NCBI GenBank assembly: GCA_964354655.1
Contig: CAYHAL010000003.1
Span: 1 to 64,000 of the forward strand
Direction: 5' to 3'
DNA from: E44-bin46 sp964354655
Lineage (GTDB): Bacteria; Chloroflexota; Dehalococcoidia; Dehalococcoidales; E44-bin46
Length of the DNA: 64,000 nucleotides
This document shows positions 9,477 through 18,322 of the stretch, one piece after another; position 1 is the first letter of the stretch, and every line of letters begins with the position of its first letter. The translations under genes were made by a program, and so were the position numbers. The notes beneath the pieces are model-generated. The model was not told the DNA's origin. It did no database searches and saw only the letters and a program-made list of their open reading frames with translations.

Positions 9477-9971
9477 GTGCTCACCGGCAGAGCCTTTAAG
9501 TTTGGCGATAGCATCTCTACTGACCACATCATACCGGGCAGGTTTGCTCATCTAAGAAGTAATCTCTCTGAGCTAGCCAAGCACGTTATGGAGGACGTTG
9601 ACCCCACTTTCGCCCCTAGAGTAAAACCAGGGGATTTTATAGTTGCTGGCACTAACTTCGGGCTTGGCTCCAGTCGGGAGCATGCACCACTGGTAATCAA
9701 GATGGCCGGGGTGAGTGCCATATTGGCTAAGTCGGTAGCCAGGATATTCTTCCGTAACGCCATTAACCTTGGACTTCCAGTGCTTTTATGCGAGACCGAT
9801 AATATTAATGATGGTGATGAACTAAAGGTAGACCTTAAAGCCGGTACCATCTGGGATATGACCAATGGTAATCGGCTGAGGTTTAGCCCAATCCCCGAAA
9901 TAATGCTCCGTATTCTTGATGACGGCGGGCTTTTGCCTTACATCCAGAAGCACGGTGATTTCAAATTATGA
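9477..9971 (+). CDS. Aconitase/isopropylmalate dehydratase family, small subunit
   Basis: 164 residues, the normal size for LeuD-type swivel subunits. Motifs include FGDSISTDHIIPGR near the N-terminus and GTNFGLGSSREHAP, the substrate-binding loop. It forms the heterodimer with the preceding large subunit. The GTG start directly follows the large-subunit stop with zero spacing, so translation is coupled. The pair hydrates or isomerises a 2-hydroxy-tricarboxylate; the exact substrate is open. Confidence 0.88.
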   Translation: MLTGRAFKFGDSISTDHIIPGRFAHLRSNLSELAKHVMEDVDPTFAPRVKPGDFIVAGTNFGLGSSREHAPLVIKMAGVSAILAKSVARIFFRNAINLGLPVLLCETDNINDGDELKVDLKAGTIWDMTNGNRLRFSPIPEIMLRILDDGGLLPYIQKHGDFKL

Positions 9972-10013
9972 CCACTATTAAATAAAGGGAAGGCTAAAAG
10001 GAGATTTATCTAA

Positions 10014-11096
10014 ATGGCTTACCGAATTACTCTTATCCCCGGTGACGGTGTCGGGCCTGAGGTGACCGAAGCCACCAGAAGAGTCCTGGAAGCGACCGGT
10101 GTTAGTTTTCACTGGGACTTAGCCTATATCGGGAGCAGTGCTCAGAACACCCTAGGCACACCACTTCCTGAATCCGTACTTGAATCCATTAGAAGAAACA
10201 AGGTCGCTCTCAAAGGTCCAGTTACCACACCGGTAGGCTCGGGCTTTAGAAGCGTTAATGTCGCCCTGCGTAAGGAATTGGGACTTTACGCCGGTCTGCG
10301 TCCATGTAAGACCTACCCGGGGGCTCCCTCACTTTATAAAGACGTAGACATCGTTATTGTCAGGGAGAATATGGAGGACCTCTATTGCGGTATTGAGTTT
10401 GAACGGGGGACCCCTGAGGCAGCAAGATTAATAGAGCTTATCTCAGAAACTAAAGGTGAGACGGTAAGGGAGGACTCCGGACTAAGCATAAAGCTAATCT
10501 CTGACATGGGCAGCAGAAGAATCGTCAAATTTGCCTTTGAATATGCCCGGAGCCACCACCGAAAAAAAGTAACCGCAGTGCACAAAGCCAACATTATGAA
10601 ATTCTCCGACGGAATATTTCTATCGGCAGCCCGAGAAGTAGCCAAAAAATACCCTGATATTGAATTTGAGGATAGAATTGTGGATAACATGAGTATGCAG
10701 TTGGTGCGCAAGCCAAACCAATTTGATGTAGTGGTAGCACCTAACCTTTACGGTGACCTGCTTTCTGATTTGTGTGCCGGACTAATCGGGGGGTTGGGAC
10801 TAGCCCCCGGAACAAACCTGAGCGACGAAGTAGCTGTGTTTGAAGCGGTGCATGGCAGCGCCCCCAAATATGCTGGGCTGAACAGAGTTAACCCTATGGC
10901 TATGATGCTCTGTGGAGTAATGATGCTCCGCCACCTTGGTGAAGAAAAAAGTGCCGATAGATTAGAAAAGGCGATTGCCGAGGTTATTGCCGAAGGTAAA
11001 AATGTTACCTATGACCTCAAACCAGAGGCACCAGATACCGCAGTTGGCACCTCGCAGGTGGCTGACGCTGTAATTGAAAGGCTTAGCCGCCGCTAG
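10014..11096 (+). CDS. Isocitrate/isopropylmalate dehydrogenase family
   Basis: 360 residues. Visible family motifs: start GDGVGPEVTEATRR, substrate-binding RENMEDLYCG, catalytic Lys in HKANIMK, metal-binding Asp in APNLYGDLLSDL and the nucleotide loop HGSAPKYAG typical of NAD-using members. ENMEDLY is closer to isocitrate and homoisocitrate dehydrogenases than to LeuB. It would decarboxylate isocitrate to 2-oxoglutarate if the cluster is an oxidative half citric acid cycle. Ribosome site AAGGAGATT precedes the ATG. The stop is UAG. Confidence 0.88.
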   Translation: MAYRITLIPGDGVGPEVTEATRRVLEATGVSFHWDLAYIGSSAQNTLGTPLPESVLESIRRNKVALKGPVTTPVGSGFRSVNVALRKELGLYAGLRPCKTYPGAPSLYKDVDIVIVRENMEDLYCGIEFERGTPEAARLIELISETKGETVREDSGLSIKLISDMGSRRIVKFAFEYARSHHRKKVTAVHKANIMKFSDGIFLSAAREVAKKYPDIEFEDRIVDNMSMQLVRKPNQFDVVVAPNLYGDLLSDLCAGLIGGLGLAPGTNLSDEVAVFEAVHGSAPKYAGLNRVNPMAMMLCGVMMLRHLGEEKSADRLEKAIAEVIAEGKNVTYDLKPEAPDTAVGTSQVADAVIERLSRR

Positions 11097-11217
11097 TTCA
11101 TATCTAACCACTACCTAATATGCCTTTTAACTATAGACTAACATTATGCTATAATAAGCTAATTTGGCTTAACAATTATTCGTGTTTTTAGCACGGTAAG
11201 TAGAGCGGAGAAGGTTA

Positions 11218-12468
11218 ATGGGTAAAATATATTTCATCGATGTAACCAATCGAGATGGGGTGCAAACCGCCAAGCTTGGTTTGTCCAAACTGGAAAAGAC
11301 GTTAATAAACATTTACCTAAATGAGATGGGTGTTTTTCAGTCTGAGTTTGGCTTTCCTACTACCCACCACGAGTCGCTTTACCTACAGGCTAATCTTGAA
11401 TTAGCCCGGATGGGAGTGTTGTACCCCATTCGTTTGGAAGGTTGGATAAGAGCCGTGGCCGAGGATGTGGAAACCGCTTTCAGGTTGGTCCCGGATATCA
11501 AGCACCTTAATCTTTCTATTTCCACATCAGACCAGATGATCTACGGCAAATTTTTGGGCAAAAAAACTAGACAAGATATACTAATGATGATGGTAGAAGC
11601 TGTTGATGCCGCTAAGTCACACCGGGCTGAAAGTATAGGGGTAAATGCTGAGGACTCTTCACGTACAGACCCAGATTTCCTTATTAAATTCGGTTTAGCC
11701 GCTAAAGAACACGGGGCTGACCGACTAAGATACTGCGACACCCTGGGCTATGATAATCCGTTTACCATTTATGAAACGGTGAAAAAGCTGGCTGGGAACA
11801 CAGGGATGCCAATCGAGCTTCACTGCCACGGTGACCTGGGCATGGCGGTAGCCAATTCAATTGCCGGGGCTAAAGCAGCTATAGATGCTGGGCAAGACGC
11901 CTACATCAATACTACCATCAATGGGATTGGTGAAAGGGCTGGCAATGCTGACCTGCTGGCAGTCATTCTGGCAGCCACCAAATCAAAAGGCTTTGCCCAA
12001 GAATATCAACTTGGGAATAAGATTGATTTATCAAAATCGTGGAAGATAGCCAAGTTTGCCGAATACGCATTTAAAGTCGACATTCCCATAAACCAGCCGG
12101 GCGTTGGGGCTAACGCCTTCGCCCACTCTTCCGGTATCCACGCTGATGGAGTAATAAAGGATCCAGAGACCTATGAGCTATATGGCTATCAAGAATTGGG
12201 TCGAGGCGAACCAGTAAAAGTTGAAACCGGTAGAGAAATTACTACTGGACAATATAGTGGTATATCCGGTTTTAGGCATGTTATGGGTCAGATAATGGGC
12301 GATGTGGCATTACTGTTCCATGATGATAAAGAAGCCCGGGAGGTTCTGGAACTGGTGAGATATGCTAATGTAGAAGCCCAGAAGCCGCTTGTCGAGGAAG
12401 AGCTAATCTTTATCGCCAAATACCCAGCAATCGCCAAAAAACTCCTAACCCTAAGGCCTCTAGAGTAA
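11218..12468 (+). CDS. Re-citrate synthase / homocitrate synthase-like enzyme
   Basis: 416 residues of the DRE-TIM metallolyase family: NRDGVQTAKLG at the N-terminus, the HCHGDLG metal-binding motif near 200 and NGIGERAGN. Anaerobes such as Dehalococcoides and clostridia use members of this family as Re-citrate synthase (established for the family). The adjacent aconitase-like and isocitrate-dehydrogenase-like genes make citrate synthesis from oxaloacetate and acetyl-CoA the favoured role; homocitrate or isopropylmalate synthase are alternatives. The upstream gap has a TATAAT at 11150-11155 without a good -35, and GGAG sits before the ATG. Confidence 0.82.
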   Translation: MGKIYFIDVTNRDGVQTAKLGLSKLEKTLINIYLNEMGVFQSEFGFPTTHHESLYLQANLELARMGVLYPIRLEGWIRAVAEDVETAFRLVPDIKHLNLSISTSDQMIYGKFLGKKTRQDILMMMVEAVDAAKSHRAESIGVNAEDSSRTDPDFLIKFGLAAKEHGADRLRYCDTLGYDNPFTIYETVKKLAGNTGMPIELHCHGDLGMAVANSIAGAKAAIDAGQDAYINTTINGIGERAGNADLLAVILAATKSKGFAQEYQLGNKIDLSKSWKIAKFAEYAFKVDIPINQPGVGANAFAHSSGIHADGVIKDPETYELYGYQELGRGEPVKVETGREITTGQYSGISGFRHVMGQIMGDVALLFHDDKEAREVLELVRYANVEAQKPLVEEELIFIAKYPAIAKKLLTLRPLE

Positions 12469-12515
12469 TAAAACTGACAGGACTTAGCCACCAACCAAAG
12501 GTAGCCCCAGAAGCT

Positions 12516-12971
12516 ATGGAAATCGGCATAATCTCAGATACCCACGTGAAGACGGTTAATGAGCTCCCAGCCACAATTGTTACCGCTCTAGCCGGGGTAG
12601 ACCTGATTGTCCATGCCGGGGATTTCACCGAAAGGCCGGTTCTGGAGGGGCTCAGGCGACTAGGCACGGTAAAAGCTGTCTGTGGCAACATGGACTCGGG
12701 TGAACTTAAGAGAATCCTACCCCAGAAAGAGCTATTTGTTGTTGGCAGAAAGAAAGTTGGACTTATACACGGTTGGGGTAACCCTTGGGGAATAGCCAAC
12801 AGAGTAAGAGAAATGTTCAGTGACGTAGATATTATCATCTTTGGTCACTCGCACCAACCTTGTAATGAATACATTAGTGGAAGCCTTTTATTCAACCCTG
12901 GCCGAGCCAGCGACTCCTTTGGGCTGTTAACTATCGACGATGAGGTAAGGGCTGAGATAATAAAGGTCTGA
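12516..12971 (+). CDS. YfcE/MJ0936-type metallophosphoesterase
   Basis: 151 residues, typical for the small calcineurin-like phosphoesterases. The five metal motifs are in order: ISDTHVK, VHAGDF, GNMDSGE, HGWGNP and GHSHQP. It hydrolyses phosphodiester substrates in the cytoplasm with a dinuclear metal centre; the physiological substrate is unknown. It follows the citrate-synthase-like gene by 47 nt and converges on the metal transporter genes. Confidence 0.9.
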   Translation: MEIGIISDTHVKTVNELPATIVTALAGVDLIVHAGDFTERPVLEGLRRLGTVKAVCGNMDSGELKRILPQKELFVVGRKKVGLIHGWGNPWGIANRVREMFSDVDIIIFGHSHQPCNEYISGSLLFNPGRASDSFGLLTIDDEVRAEIIKV

Positions 12972-13006
12972 CGGCAAGATAGGAAGATAGTAGGCAAATG
13001 TATGGA

Positions 13007-13831
13007 TTACAAAACGTTGGTAAAATGGCTGGCGCGCAGCCGGGATAACCCGAAGGAAATGAGTAACACGGTTCCGCCGAAGAGGATGATAGTGGCTCCA
13101 GAAGGCAACCCGAGCTCAAAGGATAACCACAGCCCCCCAAAGGTGAACAGGGCACCAAAAAGAGTGGCAAATAGCATCATCTTTTTCATGTTGTGAGTGC
13201 ACTGCCGCGCCAGCGCCGCCGGAAAGGTAAGCAGGGCAATCACCAGAATCATCCCCACTACCCTGATAAGCACCACCACGGTAAGGGCAATCATGCAGAG
13301 CAAAAGAAGATAGAGCCTATCAACTGGCACGCCGACGACTGTGCCGAACTCTTCGTCAAAGGACAGGAGCAAGAACTCCTTGTACAAAGCAGCGACAATC
13401 CCGATGATAACCCCATCCAGTATGAGCATCATAAGGATGTCACTAAAGGGAACGACCAGGATATTGCCGAAGAGGTAGCTCATCAGGTCCGGGGCATAGC
13501 CCGGGGTCAGGTTGATGAAAATAATTCCCAGGGCCATACCCATAGCCCAGAGGATGCCGATGGCTGTGTCTTCGGGGAGCCTGGTCTTGCGGGTGATACC
13601 TCCGATTGCCAGACCTGAACCTAGGGAGAAGAACATAGCTCCGATTACGGGGTTTATCCCCAAAAAGTAGCCGAGGCCGATGCCACCGAAGGAGGCGTGG
13701 GCAATGCCGCCGCTAATAAACACCACTTTCTTCACCACCACATAGACACCAACGATGCCGCAGGCGACTGATGCCAGCAGCCCTGCCAGCAGTGCATTCT
13801 GCATGAATTCGTAATGCAGTGCTTCCAGCAT
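13007..13831 (-). CDS. znuB: Metal ABC transporter permease (ZnuB/MntB type)
   Basis: 274 residues, almost all in hydrophobic segments (about eight to nine helices), beginning MLEALHYEFMQNALLAG as in ABC-3 family permeases. The conserved HASFGGIGLGYFLG segment follows helix 2. It forms the membrane channel for Zn2+ or Mn2+ with the ATPase encoded 3 nt upstream and the binding lipoprotein before that. Last gene of the Fur-linked operon. Confidence 0.92.
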   Translation of the reverse strand: MLEALHYEFMQNALLAGLLASVACGIVGVYVVVKKVVFISGGIAHASFGGIGLGYFLGINPVIGAMFFSLGSGLAIGGITRKTRLPEDTAIGILWAMGMALGIIFINLTPGYAPDLMSYLFGNILVVPFSDILMMLILDGVIIGIVAALYKEFLLLSFDEEFGTVVGVPVDRLYLLLLCMIALTVVVLIRVVGMILVIALLTFPAALARQCTHNMKKMMLFATLFGALFTFGGLWLSFELGLPSGATIILFGGTVLLISFGLSRLRASHFTNVL

Positions 13832-13834
13832 ACT

Positions 13835-14593
13835 CTAGTGCTCCTTGAGCACCCGGTGTGGCACCGGCCCATGAGCAATCAGCTGCACCGGGCACTGATA
13901 GGTGGCTTCAAGCACCTCTGGCGTGATTTCCTTAGAGCCGTGATAAAAGAGCTGGCGGTTCAGACAGGCAATCTTATCCACGTAGACGGAAACGGCACCA
14001 ATATCATGAGACACCATCACGATGGCCAGGCTCTGCTTCAGGTCCTGAAGCATCTCGTAGAACTGGGTCTGCATCGCTGGGTCAATACTAGCCGTCGGTT
14101 CATCCAGTAGCAGCAACTTCGGCTCGGCGACCAGCGCCCGGGCAATAAAAACCCTCTGCTGCTGGCCCCCAGAAAGCCTGCCTATCTGTTCATTACGGTA
14201 ATCCAGCATGCCCACCTTGATAAGGGACTTCTCCACCGCCGCCCTATCGCTATGGCTGTAGCGCCGGAAGAGACCGGTTTTGCCGTAGCGGCCCATCATC
14301 ACTACTTCCCAAACACTCACCGGGAAGTCACGGTCAAAGGCGTAACGCTGGGAAACATAGCCAATCTGGCTCCGGCTTTGCTCGGGAGGCTGCCCGAAGA
14401 CGGACACAGAGCCACGGAACGGTTTTACCAGACCCAGAATCACCTTAAGGAGGGTGCTCTTACCGCCGCCATTGGGTCCGATGATACCTAGGAAGTCATG
14501 CTGAAAGACAGAAAGGGCAATGCTTTCCAGCACACTCACATCGTTATACTTTACCCAGATGTCCTTCAGCCCGACAATCTCTAACTCAGCCAT
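13835..14593 (-). CDS. znuC: Metal ABC transporter ATPase (ZnuC type)
   Basis: 252 residues with Walker A GPNGGGKST, signature LSGGQQQR and Walker B LLLLDEP, then the switch His in MVSHD. Zinc/manganese importer ATPases share the layout. It is packed between the binding protein (2-nt gap) and the permease. UAG stop. Confidence 0.93.
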   Translation of the reverse strand: MAELEIVGLKDIWVKYNDVSVLESIALSVFQHDFLGIIGPNGGGKSTLLKVILGLVKPFRGSVSVFGQPPEQSRSQIGYVSQRYAFDRDFPVSVWEVVMMGRYGKTGLFRRYSHSDRAAVEKSLIKVGMLDYRNEQIGRLSGGQQQRVFIARALVAEPKLLLLDEPTASIDPAMQTQFYEMLQDLKQSLAIVMVSHDIGAVSVYVDKIACLNRQLFYHGSKEITPEVLEATYQCPVQLIAHGPVPHRVLKEH

Positions 14594-14595
14594 AG

Positions 14596-15486
14596 CTACT
14601 GCACCGCCTGTCGCATGGCTAACCCTATAATACGCATATTACCGATGAAGTCCTTAGCCAGCGGGTCAATAATGACTACTTTGCCACCTATTTCCTTGGC
14701 AATCACCTCAGCGCTTTTGGTGCTGAACTGTGCGGAGACAAAAATGACCCCGACATCGTGCTCCTTAGCTTCTTCAATCAAGCGGACAATATAGTCGGCG
14801 GTTGGCTCCTTGCCAGCCTGCTCAACGGCAAGCTGTCTCAGGTTGTAATCACGAGCGAAATAGCCAAAAGCCGGGTGAAACACCATGAAACAACGGTTAC
14901 TCACACCGGCCAGCCACGCCGTGAGGTCGCTATCAAGCTGGTTTAGTTTCTGGAGGTAGATATCGCGGTTCGCTTCGAAATATGCCTGGTGGGCCGAGTC
15001 AACCTGCACCAGCCCCACGCAGATGTTCGCTACCATGACCTCGGCATTCTTCACCGAAAGCCAGATGTGCGGGTCCAGCCCTTCGTATTCATGATTATCT
15101 TCACCAGTCATCTCCATAAGCTCAATGCCCCGCGCGCAATCAACAACTAGTATCGTTTTATTAGCGGCCACAAGCTTGTCCATCCAGGCAAGCTCGAACC
15201 CCATGCCAGAACCCAGCTTGGCATACATCTTCGCCTGTGACAGCTTAGCCATCTGGTCCGGTTTGAGCTCATAGGTATGGGGGTCGGCACCGGGCGGCAC
15301 CATGACAATAGATTCAACCTGGTCACCCCCTACGGCTTCAACAAAGTCAGCCTGGGGCAGGATGGTGACCGCCACTAATATCTTACCGGTATCCGCCTCC
15401 TCCGGTGCGCAGGAGGTTACCGAAACCACTGCAAGAGCAGTCAACACGACGAGACCTACTACCAGCAAAAAGAGCCAGTTGAACAT
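14596..15486 (-). CDS. znuA: Metal-binding lipoprotein (ZnuA/TroA family)
   Basis: 296 residues from the ATG at 15486, chosen for the GGTGAGGAG ribosome site 8 nt upstream; a longer frame to 15543 has none. A lipoprotein signal with Cys in VTSC is followed by the TroA fold. Likely metal ligands are His in GADPHTY, His in GLDPHIW and His in FHPAFGYF, with an Asp in the final IDPL segment. The long His-rich loop of true ZnuA is short here (DNHEYEG), so Zn versus Mn cannot be settled. Anchored outside the cytoplasmic membrane. Confidence 0.9.
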   Translation of the reverse strand: MFNWLFLLVVGLVVLTALAVVSVTSCAPEEADTGKILVAVTILPQADFVEAVGGDQVESIVMVPPGADPHTYELKPDQMAKLSQAKMYAKLGSGMGFELAWMDKLVAANKTILVVDCARGIELMEMTGEDNHEYEGLDPHIWLSVKNAEVMVANICVGLVQVDSAHQAYFEANRDIYLQKLNQLDSDLTAWLAGVSNRCFMVFHPAFGYFARDYNLRQLAVEQAGKEPTADYIVRLIEEAKEHDVGVIFVSAQFSTKSAEVIAKEIGGKVVIIDPLAKDFIGNMRIIGLAMRQAVQ

Positions 15487-15612
15487 CAGTCTCCTCACCT
15501 TTCTATCTCTTGACCGCCAAGGCAGATTATTTACTATCACCATCGTTATTTGATATATATTTTCAATTGCAAGGCAAAATTACCTCGGCACCGTAATCTT
15601 CTTTATAAGAAC

Positions 15613-16053
15613 CTAGAGCGTGGTGGCGACGCGGCAGTCATAGCAAAGCCCATAGAACTCAAGCAGGTGTCCCTTGATGTCAAATCTTGCCTCCCCGGAC
15701 AGCCTTTTCTCCAAGTCAGCCAGCCCGCAATCGGCAAAATCCACGACCCGGCCACAACCGGAGCAAATCAGGTGATGGTGATGCTCCGTAGGTCTTCTCA
15801 TCATGTAGCTCCGGCACCCGCCTCCGGCATGCACCCGACACACAAGCTTGAGTTCATTGAGCAGGTCAAGAGTGCGGTAAACAGTAACCCGCCCGATATC
15901 AAGATTCTCCAGCCGGGCTCTCTCATATATTGCCCCCGGGGTGAGATGGTCATGGCTGGCAGCGATGACTTTCAGCACAGCGTGGCGCTGTGGCGTTAGC
16001 TTATATCCGTGCTCCCTCAGGATGCCGGCTATCTTATTTGCCGTTAGACGCAT
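15613..16053 (-). CDS. Fur-family metalloregulator (Zur/PerR/Fur type)
   Basis: 146 residues from the ATG at 16053, which follows GGAG and lies downstream of a full promoter. The longer frame to 16092 would start inside the promoter and operator. It has the winged helix (YKLTPQRHAVLKVI), the HHHLICSGCGRV metal motif and a second Cys pair in CYDC, which supports a structural zinc. It heads the divergent metal transporter locus and probably represses itself and the znu genes when metal is sufficient. Zur is favoured by the neighbours; PerR or Fur cannot be excluded. UAG stop. Confidence 0.9.
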   Translation of the reverse strand: MRLTANKIAGILREHGYKLTPQRHAVLKVIAASHDHLTPGAIYERARLENLDIGRVTVYRTLDLLNELKLVCRVHAGGGCRSYMMRRPTEHHHHLICSGCGRVVDFADCGLADLEKRLSGEARFDIKGHLLEFYGLCYDCRVATTL

Positions 16054-16064
16054 GTAACGCTCCA

Positions 16065-16120
16065 AATGATAATTAGTTTCATTTAACGCCAATTATAGCA
16101 GGGTTTGTAGTACCTGTCAA
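16065..16120 (-). promoter_or_regulatory. Promoter and Fur-box-like operator of the regulator gene
   Basis: On the minus strand TTGACA (16120-16115) and TATAAT (16097-16092) are separated by 17 bp, a perfect sigma-70 consensus. Just downstream, 16065-16083 is a 19-bp imperfect inverted repeat (AATGA..TCATT arms) resembling the 7-1-7 Fur/Zur/PerR box. It overlaps the expected transcription start, so a bound regulator would block initiation: negative autoregulation. Confidence 0.75.
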
Positions 16121-16161
16121 TTAGCTACCAGAGGAGGTTAGCAAAATGTTTGCAAAAGAGG

Positions 16162-16386
16162 ATGAGCCAGATACGCGCCTAAGGTCTGTTTTGCGCCATA
16201 GCCCTTGCCATAGCAGGACTGCTGTTGCTATGTGGGCATAAGATTCCGTTTCTGGGAAGGCTCCCCGGCGATATCTTGGTACAAAAGGAAAACCCCTGCT
16301 TCTTTCTTCCTCTCGCTACCTGTCTGCTTATCAGTGCTGGGGGCACTACTATCCTCAACCTAGTTCTCAGGCTCTTCGGCAAGTAG
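16162..16386 (+). pseudogene. DUF2905-like small membrane protein gene, interrupted
   Basis: From 16183 the frame encodes GLFCAIALAIAGLLLLCG, then KIPFLGRLPGDI and a second hydrophobic helix ending LRLFGK, the classic two-helix layout of the DUF2905 family. The in-frame ATG at 16162 is followed by TAA at 16180-16182 after six codons. A strong GAGGAGG ribosome site (16131-16137) instead fits an ATG at 16146 in another frame. A single frameshift or stop therefore breaks the gene, or the read has an error. Divergent from the Fur-family gene. Confidence 0.6.
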
Positions 16387-16448
16387 AAAGACTTGGACGA
16401 GAACCTTGAGGAAGTCCCTGACACTTGAGATATTTTTAAAAAAAGGGC

Positions 16449-16477
16449 TTGACATCTGTGGAGAAATCTGTAATACT
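16449..16477 (+). promoter_or_regulatory. Promoter of first liv cassette
   Basis: TTGACA at 16449-16454 and AATACT at 16472-16477, 17-bp spacer. It lies 320 bp before the binding-protein start, implying a long leader that contains the hairpin at 16577-16635. Confidence 0.5.
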
Positions 16478-16576
16478 AACTCCAACAAATTTTAACGACC
16501 ACCTTTATGGCATACGGCAACCGATTGCCATAACTTATGAGAAATATGTGGTAGCTTTTCAAGAGGGCTTACTATG

Positions 16577-16635
16577 ACGTAATGGAACACTAGGAGGGGT
16601 GAATAGAACAGAGAAGAGGTAGTGTTCCACTACGT
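16577..16635 (+). promoter_or_regulatory. Long leader hairpin before livK1
   Basis: The 16-nt arms 16577-16592 and 16620-16635 pair with one mismatch around a 27-nt purine-rich loop. A T-rich run (16642-16647) begins 6 nt later. It could be an intrinsic terminator/attenuator or an RNA-stability element controlling the transporter genes. Confidence 0.5.
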
Positions 16636-16796
16636 TTATTAGTTTTTTAGGCTTTCTGATAAAAACAGATGATATTGTGGGATAAGTACTATATTAGCGA
16701 AGGGGGGTGATAGATCGAGTAGAGACAGGTTATACCCGGTTTTCTAGTGGTATGGTTAAGATTAAACAGGCCAGAACTTAGAAAGGAGGTTTTTGG

Positions 16797-18308
16797 GTGA
16801 AGAAGAAAGGGTTCTTAAGACTAATGTTACCTATCTCGTTGATAGTAGCGATGGCAGTAGTGGTACCGTTCTTCACTGGCTGTCAAGCTGGGACACCAGC
16901 CGCTACTCCACCGCCAGTAACACCCGGTACTCCACCAGTAACACCTGGAACTCCAGCGCTACCCGCAGGGCTTTCGGTAGATGAGGTAGCCGTACTAGGC
17001 CACCTACCCGACCAACAGATAGGGGTAGAGTACCCCATAGGGGAGACGATTAATGTTGGCTTCCTCTGCGCGCTGTCGGGGCCGGACTCCGGATGGGGAC
17101 TCCCCGGAATCTGCGGAATGAACATCTTTATTGATGCGGTGAATAAGACCGGCGGTCTCCTCGTTGGTGGGACGAGATACCCGCTGAAGATGTATGAATT
17201 CGACGACGAGGCTGTTGCCAGTAAGGCGCTTCAGGGTGCCAGGCAATTGGTGCTGGAAAATGATGTTAAATATATCGCCGCCATCGGCGGCAACCCTGCT
17301 GACGCTGTGCATCCCTTCCTCACCGAGCACGGGGTGGTCTATGCCTCCCTGATATCCACCGATATCATGCCCGACAGACCATATTGTATTGCCGGCGGGG
17401 ATGTTACCCCCAGAATTGACATGCTACGACCGCTGGTGGTCAAAAACTTTCTGCCCAGACCTGAGGAGCTGGGGAGGAAATTGAGGTGGGCGGTAACCTC
17501 CCAGGATGACACCCTCGGCCGCACCTGCCAGGCATGGGAGGTAGGCTGCGCTGTCGCCGAGGGCTGGGAGATAGTCTATGACAAGCACTTCTCCCTGGAG
17601 ACTACCGACTTCGCACCGGTAGCAACTGCCATGATGGCGACCAATCCTGATGCCATCAGCCTCAACCTCTGCTACCCCACATTCCAAACCTTGCTCTGGG
17701 AGCAGCTTTACCTGCAGGGCTGGGAGGGCCCAATCTCGCTGAACTACATTGACTGGGAAGCCAACCTGCAGAAGGTCCCTCCAGAGTATGCTGCCAAATG
17801 CTTGGGCATAGACAGCTTCCCCGTCATGGAGGACCCGTGGTGGGGTGAGCCCTCGTGGAACCACTCATTTACTAGGATATGGAACGCCAGATATGGTCCG
17901 GGAGCTCCTGAGGACGTTCACCGCCACATGACCGGGATTGACTTTGACCACATTGTAGCCTTCCTCCCGTGGTGTGAGTGGGCACAGTACTGGGGCATGG
18001 ACAATCCAGGCGCTGGACGGTTCCCCAACAACGATGAGATACTTGAGACCGCCAGGGCACTACCCTCTTTCCCCACTATCCTCGGTCCAGCATACATGTA
18101 TGGCAAGGACATGTGGGGTATAGACAACATGATTTCGCCGCCTGTTCCGATAGATAAGTTTGATATCGGGGCCGTGAGCGCAGCTGGTGCTTATGGGGAG
18201 AAGCGCATCATGTACGAAATGAGGTTCGAGGACTGGTTCGAGAACATTAAGGACATAGTAATCCCAGTCGTTGAAGCCCACGGGGCGATGTATTACCAGC
18301 GCAAATAA
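16797..18308 (+). CDS. livK: Branched-chain-type ABC substrate-binding lipoprotein 1
   Basis: 503 residues from a GTG preceded by AAAGGAGG. A lipoprotein signal ends at Cys in FTGC, followed by a Thr-Pro-rich linker (TPPPVTPGTPPVTPG) and a type-I periplasmic binding domain (INVGFLCALSGPDSGWG). It belongs to the LivK/HAAT family, which binds amino acids, amides, urea and other small polar solutes. Its position beside the methylamine genes makes a methylated-amine or betaine ligand attractive but unproven. First gene of the livK-H-M cassette. The C-terminal half is aromatic-rich. Confidence 0.88.
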   Translation: MKKKGFLRLMLPISLIVAMAVVVPFFTGCQAGTPAATPPPVTPGTPPVTPGTPALPAGLSVDEVAVLGHLPDQQIGVEYPIGETINVGFLCALSGPDSGWGLPGICGMNIFIDAVNKTGGLLVGGTRYPLKMYEFDDEAVASKALQGARQLVLENDVKYIAAIGGNPADAVHPFLTEHGVVYASLISTDIMPDRPYCIAGGDVTPRIDMLRPLVVKNFLPRPEELGRKLRWAVTSQDDTLGRTCQAWEVGCAVAEGWEIVYDKHFSLETTDFAPVATAMMATNPDAISLNLCYPTFQTLLWEQLYLQGWEGPISLNYIDWEANLQKVPPEYAAKCLGIDSFPVMEDPWWGEPSWNHSFTRIWNARYGPGAPEDVHRHMTGIDFDHIVAFLPWCEWAQYWGMDNPGAGRFPNNDEILETARALPSFPTILGPAYMYGKDMWGIDNMISPPVPIDKFDIGAVSAAGAYGEKRIMYEMRFEDWFENIKDIVIPVVEAHGAMYYQRK

Positions 18309-18322
18309 GCGCTAAAAAATTA

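Noticed and set aside
16166..16180. Third tRNA-Arg attachment scar (CAGATACGCGCCTA shared with 52577-52590)
   Set aside because: Only 14 bp, no further tRNA or integrase similarity; it lies within the DUF2905-like gene start and is likely chance.
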